Below are positions 25,905-30,575 of a stretch of DNA of 30,575 bases, piece by piece (within the stretch, counting starts at the first letter, position 1; each line of letters begins with the position of its first letter). The stretch comes from Candidatus Heimdallarchaeota archaeon LC_2. Its GTDB lineage: Archaea; Asgardarchaeota; Heimdallarchaeia; Heimdallarchaeales; Kariarchaeaceae. A program made the position numbers and the translations under genes. Location of the stretch: NCBI GenBank assembly GCA_001940725.1, contig MDVR01000064.1:1-30575 (forward strand), read 5' to 3'. Under the pieces are notes generated by a model. That model was not told the DNA's origin. It worked only from the letters and a program-made list of their open reading frames with translations, and did not search any database.

Positions 25905-26612
25905 TTAATTCCTTTGGCCTCTGCTAATTTCTTCCATGTTTTCGAAAGATAGTTCGGTGATGCAGGAATTATATAATTGAAAGATCTCATCATCTATATT
26001 TAATCGCTTCACATGTTTTGACCACCATTTGAACTGTGGAGCCCAAAATTTATTCAATGTAAACCAAAGAACAAGCGATATTGTAAAAGCTCGATTTAGA
26101 TTAATTTTCATGTCGAGAAGTTGGTTTCTTTGATTATTCACTCTCGCATATCCAAATGCTACTAATAGTTGTACAAGTTGCATTCTGGACTTGTCCTCGA
26201 AATCTTCATCAGGAAATCTAGAAAGTGTTTCTACCCATTTACCTAATTTTCCTGTTTTATCCCATAATACAACTGATAGTGTATATGGTATATGGTCGAT
26301 ATCCATTGGAGAATTCTTTTGTTGTTCAAAAATCATATCTGAAAAATATGCATAATCTCCTACCACCCTTTTATCAGATCCTTCACCTTCAAAAGTAAAT
26401 TCTGTTAACGAATCATAATTCAAGGTCTTATAATATTCATCAGTGCAATAAATGATTATATCCCAATCTGTATCTGGTGCACCAAAACCTGTTACTCTAC
26501 TTCCTTGAAGCAAAAAACCTAGAATATGATCTTCTTTCTTTAAATTAAGGAGTTTGTTTCTTACATTAATATTTTCAATATCTTTAATCGAGGTAGGGAA
26601 TCCTGACTTCAC
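25905..26612 (-). CDS. Nucleotidyltransferase-fold protein (DUF4037-like)
   Basis: The N-terminal part has the minimal nucleotidyltransferase signature: GFLLQGSRVTGFG followed by TDWDIIIY, that is GS-x(n)-DxD with the metal-binding aspartates at about residues 49 and 51. The C-terminal half is helical, with LNKFWAPQFKWWSKHVKRL, a pattern known from DUF4037 and kanamycin-nucleotidyltransferase-like proteins. The enzyme would transfer a nucleotide to an unknown acceptor; antibiotic modification or a toxin-type role are both possible and neither is shown. No ATG exists in this frame near the start. GTG at 26612 is preferred because a TATA-like sequence (26634-26645) is centred 27 bases upstream; TTG at 26618 is the alternative. 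No HEPN or antitoxin gene adjoins it. It is divergent from the ferredoxin/MBL gene. Confidence 0.75.
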   Translation of the reverse strand: MKSGFPTSIKDIENINVRNKLLNLKKEDHILGFLLQGSRVTGFGAPDTDWDIIIYCTDEYYKTLNYDSLTEFTFEGEGSDKRVVGDYAYFSDMIFEQQKNSPMDIDHIPYTLSVVLWDKTGKLGKWVETLSRFPDEDFEDKSRMQLVQLLVAFGYARVNNQRNQLLDMKINLNRAFTISLVLWFTLNKFWAPQFKWWSKHVKRLNIDDEIFQLYNSCITELSFENMEEISRGQRN

Positions 26613-26633
26613 ATGCAATAATTCATTTGAATT

Positions 26634-26645
26634 GAAATAAAATTT
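26634..26645 (-). promoter_or_regulatory. TATA-like element of the nucleotidyltransferase gene
   Basis: AATTTTATTTCA on the minus strand, centred about 27 bases before the GTG at 26612. It is the reason for choosing that start over the TTG at 26618. Confidence 0.35.
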
Positions 26646-26735
26646 GTGAAATCAGTTGGTTCAAGAATTGTAATTTGGGTAATTTTATTTGCTTATCAAA
26701 AGAATATTATTCAACTTTCCTTAGTTAATTATTTA

Positions 26736-27608
26736 GTGAGCATTACAAAACGATTACCTACCAATGTAGTCGGAGAATTTTTTGTTGATTCATCATGCAT
26801 TAATTGTGATACTTGTCGAGAAGTCGCTCCAAGCGTATTTGAGGAATCGGAAGGATATTCATTTGTAGTAAAACAACCTCAAACTGAATTTGAAATATTG
26901 CAAACAAAACAAGCAGTATTTTCTTGCCCTTCAGGGTCTATCGGGTCTGTAAACGGATTTGATCGAGCTGAAATTAGAGAAACATTTCCACTGAAAATCT
27001 CCGATAACGTATACTATAATGGATTTAATTCTCCCAATTCATTCGGTGCAAAAAGTTATTTCATAGATGATAAAAATGGCAACTGGATGATTGATTCGCC
27101 AAAATATTCAAAATTATTAGTTAACAAATTTGAAGAGCTTGGAGGGTTAGATTATATTTTCTTGACACACAGGGATGATGTAGCGCACGCAGATAAATTT
27201 GCATATAAATTTGGTGCAAAACGGATAATTCATTATTTTGATAGATCTGTTCAAAGAGATGCTGAAATCATAATTAAAGGAATTGACCCAGTTGAAATTG
27301 AACCTGGCTTTACAATCATACCAACTCCAGGTCATACTAAAGGACATTGCGTTTTATTATATAATAATAAATTCCTTTTTACTGGAGATCATCTTTACTG
27401 GAGATCTGATATTAAATCTCTTAGAGCCACAAGAAATTATTGTTGGTGGAATTGGGAAGAACAGGTAAAATCAATGGAACGATTAAAGCAGTACAAATTC
27501 AGTTGGATACTTCCAGGACATGGTCATCGTAAATATTTTGAAGAAAATGACATGAAGATTCATTTTAATAAGTTTTACAAAAAAATGAGTGATCCAAATT
27601 ATTGGTAG
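26736..27608 (+). CDS. Ferredoxin domain fused to a metallo-beta-lactamase-fold hydrolase
   Basis: A short ferredoxin-like N-terminus has C21, C24 and C27 (CINCDTC) and C64 (SCPSGSIG), enough for one [4Fe-4S] cluster. A metallo-beta-lactamase fold follows (about 85-290). Its metal motifs are partly kept: H145, D147 and D148 in THRDDVAHAD, H200 in PTPGHTKGH, D218 in FTGDH, and H262/H264 in PGHGH. The usual HxHxDH is therefore altered, so metal content may differ from a standard di-zinc site. Such fusions occur in cyanobacteria and plants, with function unclear to me. The frame opens upstream with a GTG at 26646. I prefer GTG 26736, giving MSITKRLPTN just before the ferredoxin, because related proteins begin near this RLP motif and the extra 30 residues are an unrelated hydrophobic stretch. 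The methyltransferase gene follows after 12 bases. Confidence 0.8.
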   Translation: MSITKRLPTNVVGEFFVDSSCINCDTCREVAPSVFEESEGYSFVVKQPQTEFEILQTKQAVFSCPSGSIGSVNGFDRAEIRETFPLKISDNVYYNGFNSPNSFGAKSYFIDDKNGNWMIDSPKYSKLLVNKFEELGGLDYIFLTHRDDVAHADKFAYKFGAKRIIHYFDRSVQRDAEIIIKGIDPVEIEPGFTIIPTPGHTKGHCVLLYNNKFLFTGDHLYWRSDIKSLRATRNYCWWNWEEQVKSMERLKQYKFSWILPGHGHRKYFEENDMKIHFNKFYKKMSDPNYW

Positions 27609-27620
27609 GTGGATTTATGA

Positions 27621-28148
27621 ATGACTTGGAAAAGATCAAATCCCGAAGCAAGATTAAAACCCCTTTTAGATATTTTACCTTTGTCAATAAAATCTGAGCT
27701 CTGGCTTGATATAGGTACAGGAGATGGTTTTTTTTCCAATCTCATGAAAAATCTTCATCCTAAAACTATAATTGTTAGATCTGATATATCTAATAGAGCA
27801 AATTATAGTGATCTTGGATTAAAATCATACATAGAAAAATTGGGAATCAGGCCAAGATCTCTTTCAGGAATAATATGCTCCCAAGTCCTACATTATCAAA
27901 ATACTAATTATCAAAATAAAATTCTTGATATTTTAAACACATTCTTAGGAATCGAAGGACTATTAATCATAATCGAATATGAGATTAATCATAGTTACTC
28001 TTGGATACCGTATCCAATATCTCAAAAATACTTAATTAATTACGGACGAACATCGAATATTTGGAATTACTATAATTCAAAAAGAATATCAGACGGGCAT
28101 CGAACAAAATTTGCTGTTCTCTTGAAAAAATTATCACCCAAATCATGA
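27621..28148 (+). CDS. Small class I SAM-dependent methyltransferase
   Basis: The 175-residue protein has methyltransferase motif I, LWLDIGTGDGFFS (about 27-39), then an acidic strand end (IIVRSDIS) and a motif-IV-like stretch SGIICSQVLHY. It is short for the fold: the later strands are compressed and the C-terminus is basic (LLKKLSPKS). It resembles methyltransferase type 11 proteins, but the substrate is unknown. The ATG follows AGGTGG with eight bases between. It is 12 bases after the ferredoxin/MBL gene, so the two form an operon and may act on the same pathway. An overlapping ATG four bases earlier is in another frame. Confidence 0.7.
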   Translation: MTWKRSNPEARLKPLLDILPLSIKSELWLDIGTGDGFFSNLMKNLHPKTIIVRSDISNRANYSDLGLKSYIEKLGIRPRSLSGIICSQVLHYQNTNYQNKILDILNTFLGIEGLLIIIEYEINHSYSWIPYPISQKYLINYGRTSNIWNYYNSKRISDGHRTKFAVLLKKLSPKS

Positions 28149-28282
28149 ATTTCCAATATTGAACAAATCCCAAAAAAAAGAACTTACTAGTAAAACTATC
28201 CTTCATCTTTATATTCTCCTTCAAGGCTCATTTTACATGAAATACATTAAAATAGAATTTTTACTATAAAATTGATAATTAG

Positions 28283-28303
28283 AAAGAGTTTAAATTACTC
28301 TTT
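28283..28303. promoter_or_regulatory. Perfect inverted repeat upstream of the surface-protein promoter
   Basis: AAAGAGT, seven bases TTAAATT, then ACTCTTT: two perfect 7-base arms. It ends five bases before the TATA-like box of the large secreted protein, a common place for an activator or repressor. Confidence 0.45.
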
Positions 28304-28308
28304 ACCCT

Positions 28309-28318
28309 CAATATATTA
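28309..28318 (+). promoter_or_regulatory. TATA-like box of the surface-protein gene
   Basis: CAATATATTA, centred about 35 bases before the TTG start. Transcription would begin near 28338, just at the ribosome site. It overlaps the first bases of the palindrome at 28316-28328. Confidence 0.45.
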
Positions 28319-28328
28319 GTTAAACTAA
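28316..28328. promoter_or_regulatory. Palindromic operator candidate TTAGTT-A-AACTAA
   Basis: Two perfect 6-base arms around one A. It lies between the TATA-like box and the predicted transcription start of the surface-protein gene, where a bound protein would prevent initiation. Confidence 0.45.
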
Positions 28329-28337
28329 CGTAATGAT

Positions 28338-28342
28338 GGTGA
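28338..28342 (+). promoter_or_regulatory. Ribosome binding site that supports a TTG start
   Basis: GGTGA, five bases before TTG at 28348. A stop codon (TAG) stands immediately before that TTG in frame, so no earlier start is possible, and a signal peptide begins exactly there. Confidence 0.55.
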
Positions 28343-28347
28343 CTTAG

Positions 28348-30575
28348 TTGAAAATAAATTCTCGTTTCATAATACTAACAATTTTCCTTATTGTAGGGAG
28401 TTTCGGATTGGTAATAAGCCAAGCTTCCAATAATCAAGTGAATGAAATAAATCTATCTGGGGCAAATACAAACATAAATGTCTATGATATTTACAAACAT
28501 GATCGCGATGATGATGGATTTGAAGATACAGTTGATTTATCAATTGAATTATACCAAAGTGGATTTAATGGAAACATGTCTGGTCTATATGTTGATGTAT
28601 ATGATGCTAATGCCTTCCCATATGAATATCTAGAAACAATTCTTGTAGAAAATAATACATATTGGGATTCCGGTTATTATTATTTTTATCCTAGCTATAG
28701 TTCAGATATCCAAGGTACCTTATTTTTCAATGTTACCGCTCAAGTAGATGGGGTGGATGTGGATACAAATACATTTTATGTCTACTCTATGCATGAATAT
28801 ATGGTTCCTCACCTTACTTTCTCCTCTCTCACATGGATAACCTATGATAATGATGGGATTGATGCCTTTGATGATACACTTAGAGTTGAGGTAGGATTCT
28901 CAACTGCAAATATTACAGGCTGGACTTATGTTAATTTACAAATTTACATAAATGATACTTCATTTGGTTGGAAATTTATCAGGAACCTTGATCGCAGTAT
29001 ATATATTGATTCCACTCAACGTCTAGGGAACATTAGCTTAGAGCATCACATAACGGAATTTGGAAATTATAGATTTGACCTTGAGGTTTATTATGACGAA
29101 ACTCGAATCAATAGTACGTTTTTCTGGAATGATGCAAATGTTGACACATTACCTCCCGTTTCATTTTACGCTTATGTGGACACATTTACTCTAGATACTT
29201 TCGATAGTGGTATCGATGTAACATTCAGAAATTATTTTGATTCATTCAATGTTTATTTAGATGTTTATCATGATGATGGTGGTGGGTATATCGGGACTTG
29301 GAGCTCATATCTAGAACCATCCGGAAGTTCGACTGAGACTGTAAGGTTTCATGGAGCATTTCCGTATAATGGAAATTATACATTCATTTTCTCTTTTTAC
29401 GATAATTTTGGTTGGTATGAAAGTATCGAAATAGCCAAAGAATTCAAATCTGCTTACCTAGGATCATATATCGGAATTAATAGTCACCAAACATTTTATG
29501 ATGGAGATGGGGATGGAGTAGCAGATCAAATTGAATTTCAAAATCAAGTTCAATTTTTAAATCTATTTGGAGAACATTATGTAGATATGACCGTTTTCAT
29601 AGACGATGGATTCAGTTTTGTAGAAATCGATTATCAAAATTATACTACGTTCACTGCAGACGGATCCGGGACAATAGGATTTTGGCACTGGTATAATCCT
29701 CAGTATTCGGGCAATTATTTATTCGTATTCAATGTCTTTTATGACGGAACATCTACAAGTTATGACTATTATTGGTATGGGGCAGATACAGCTTATGGAA
29801 ATGAAGGAATTTCTATCAATACTTATTTCGATGCTTACGACCAAAATGGAGATTATAATGCCGATTCGATCATAGTAGAAAATTATGTTTGGTATGATGT
29901 ATTTAATACAGTTCAATTGGATTTTGTTTTTTCAATTTTATTATATAATGAATTTACAGGTCTGTATGAAAATTACACAGCATTGTTTGAAACCAGAACT
30001 GTTACTGGTTCAGGGGAAATGACGGTTACATTTGAATTCTTTGCTGAAGTAGAAGGAGAATATGAATTTCATTTTGATGTTTATTTAAGTGGTAGACATC
30101 TAGAAGATTATTCATTTGTAGAATGGTGGTATCTTTCTTCACCTGATGCAGATCGCCTAAATTTGAGTGTATGGGGTGATGAGTGGGATAATGACAATGA
30201 TGGCTGGAGTGATAATATTAACTTAATTGTCGCTTTAGATTACGCCTTTTACCCCGGTGTAGATATCGAGGTGTTTGTTGATGTATTGTTAAATGGAGCA
30301 CAAATAGATAATTTCTTTGGATCTGATTATCTTGAAGGTAATGCATACAGGGAATTTAATTTCCAATATACATCAGAGGAGGATGGTAATTATCAATTCA
30401 AAGTCAGAATTTTAAGAAATGGTGAGCAAATTAATGAATTGGTCTACTATTGGGATGATGCACGAGCATACAATCCTGATCACACTCCAAACAATAGTGA
30501 TGATAGTTCATCCACACCTGAATTGCCAGTTCCAGCTGGAAGTATGTATCTGTTTGTCTTTGCATTATTCGGGAT
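28348..30575 (+). CDS. Large secreted surface protein with six acidic repeats and C-terminal anchor (3' end missing)
   Basis: I translated this gene by hand: 742 codons with no stop up to the window edge. It begins with TTG (GGTGA five bases upstream) and a signal peptide, MKINSRFIILTIFLIVGSFG, cleaved near SQA. Six units of about 110-120 residues follow. Most open with an acidic loop like a calcium site: HDRDDDGFEDTVD, YDNDGIDAFDDT, a degenerate DTFDSGID, YDGDGDGVADQ, YDQNGDYNADS and WDNDNDGWSDN. The units are rich in Tyr, Phe, Asp and Asn and look like beta sandwiches. After a Ser/Asp/Pro linker (SDDSSSTPELPVPAG) a hydrophobic segment starts, probably the membrane anchor, so little is missing. 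It is likely an extracellular adhesin or envelope protein. Family not recognised; calcium binding is inferred. Confidence 0.85.
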   Translation, partial: MKINSRFIILTIFLIVGSFGLVISQASNNQVNEINLSGANTNINVYDIYKHDRDDDGFEDTVDLSIELYQSGFNGNMSGLYVDVYDANAFPYEYLETILVENNTYWDSGYYYFYPSYSSDIQGTLFFNVTAQVDGVDVDTNTFYVYSMHEYMVPHLTFSSLTWITYDNDGIDAFDDTLRVEVGFSTANITGWTYVNLQIYINDTSFGWKFIRNLDRSIYIDSTQRLGNISLEHHITEFGNYRFDLEVYYDETRINSTFFWNDANVDTLPPVSFYAYVDTFTLDTFDSGIDVTFRNYFDSFNVYLDVYHDDGGGYIGTWSSYLEPSGSSTETVRFHGAFPYNGNYTFIFSFYDNFGWYESIEIAKEFKSAYLGSYIGINSHQTFYDGDGDGVADQIEFQNQVQFLNLFGEHYVDMTVFIDDGFSFVEIDYQNYTTFTADGSGTIGFWHWYNPQYSGNYLFVFNVFYDGTSTSYDYYWYGADTAYGNEGISINTYFDAYDQNGDYNADSIIVENYVWYDVFNTVQLDFVFSILLYNEFTGLYENYTALFETRTVTGSGEMTVTFEFFAEVEGEYEFHFDVYLSGRHLEDYSFVEWWYLSSPDADRLNLSVWGDEWDNDNDGWSDNINLIVALDYAFYPGVDIEVFVDVLLNGAQIDNFFGSDYLEGNAYREFNFQYTSEEDGNYQFKVRILRNGEQINELVYYWDDARAYNPDHTPNNSDDSSSTPELPVPAGSMYLFVFALFG

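Noticed and set aside
26646..26735. N-terminal extension of the ferredoxin/MBL protein as a membrane anchor
   Set aside because: The 30 extra residues are hydrophobic only in part, begin at a GTG without promoter spacing, and related proteins start near the RLP motif. Not fully excluded.
28036..28224. Minus-strand frame of about 60 codons at the end of the methyltransferase gene
   Set aside because: It overlaps a well-supported gene on the other strand and has a low-complexity, Phe/Ile/Lys-rich composition typical of antisense reading of AT-rich DNA.
1..30575. tRNA, rRNA, CRISPR array, insertion sequence or transposase
   Set aside because: No conserved tRNA T-loop in a cloverleaf context, no regularly spaced direct repeats and no transposase motifs were seen by reading both strands. 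A covariance-model scan was not possible.

Overview
The window is AT-rich archaeal DNA. The best evidence is a stand-alone RNA polymerase subunit A' (Rpo1N) that ends after the trigger loop, as in the archaeal A'/A'' split. Supporting signs are TATA-like boxes about 25 nt upstream of start codons, apparently leaderless first genes, and GGAG/GGTG ribosome sites inside operons. A nitrate-respiring archaeon of the Asgard/Heimdallarchaeia kind would fit, but the lineage is an inference and cannot be proved from this sequence.

Left part (1-12160, mostly minus strand): a nitrate respiration island. Read in the transcribed direction it holds a secreted DOMON-type (probably heme-binding) membrane-anchored protein, then narG, narH, narJ and narI, closely packed or overlapping, then a NarK-type transporter and a 50-residue single-helix membrane protein. 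Further left are a second, larger NarK and the 5' part of mobB (molybdenum cofactor guanylylation). A four-helix membrane protein of unknown function (2628-3050) interrupts the island on the plus strand. Together the genes would import nitrate, reduce it with quinol at a Mo-bisMGD enzyme and export nitrite. NarG has no Tat signal, so its active site is predicted to face the cytoplasm, as in bacteria and unlike the archaeal enzymes described as facing outward. This agrees with the presence of NarK transporters.

Middle (12550-20283): unrelated, mostly single genes. They are a prolyl oligopeptidase, rpo1N, a single-domain response regulator, a ParB/SerK-like protein, a membrane-anchored extracellular FKBP isomerase with a cytoplasmic zinc ribbon, and an unknown 172-residue protein.

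Right-middle (20529-25806, plus strand): a translationally coupled four-gene operon. It encodes a divergent AAA+ ATPase with a long Cys-containing insert, a MIDAS-type VWA protein, a 505-residue protein of no recognised family and a HEAT-like repeat protein. The plan recalls MoxR-VWA and PrkA-YeaH-SpoVR modules, but the third component lacks SpoVR motifs. This is the best candidate in the window for an undescribed system.

Right end (25905-30575): a nucleotidyltransferase-fold protein, a ferredoxin/metallo-beta-lactamase fusion followed by a small SAM methyltransferase, and a large secreted surface protein. The surface protein has six repeats rich in acidic, calcium-site-like loops and runs off the window just as a C-terminal membrane anchor begins. 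Two perfect inverted repeats lie at its promoter. No rRNA, tRNA, CRISPR array or insertion sequence was seen.
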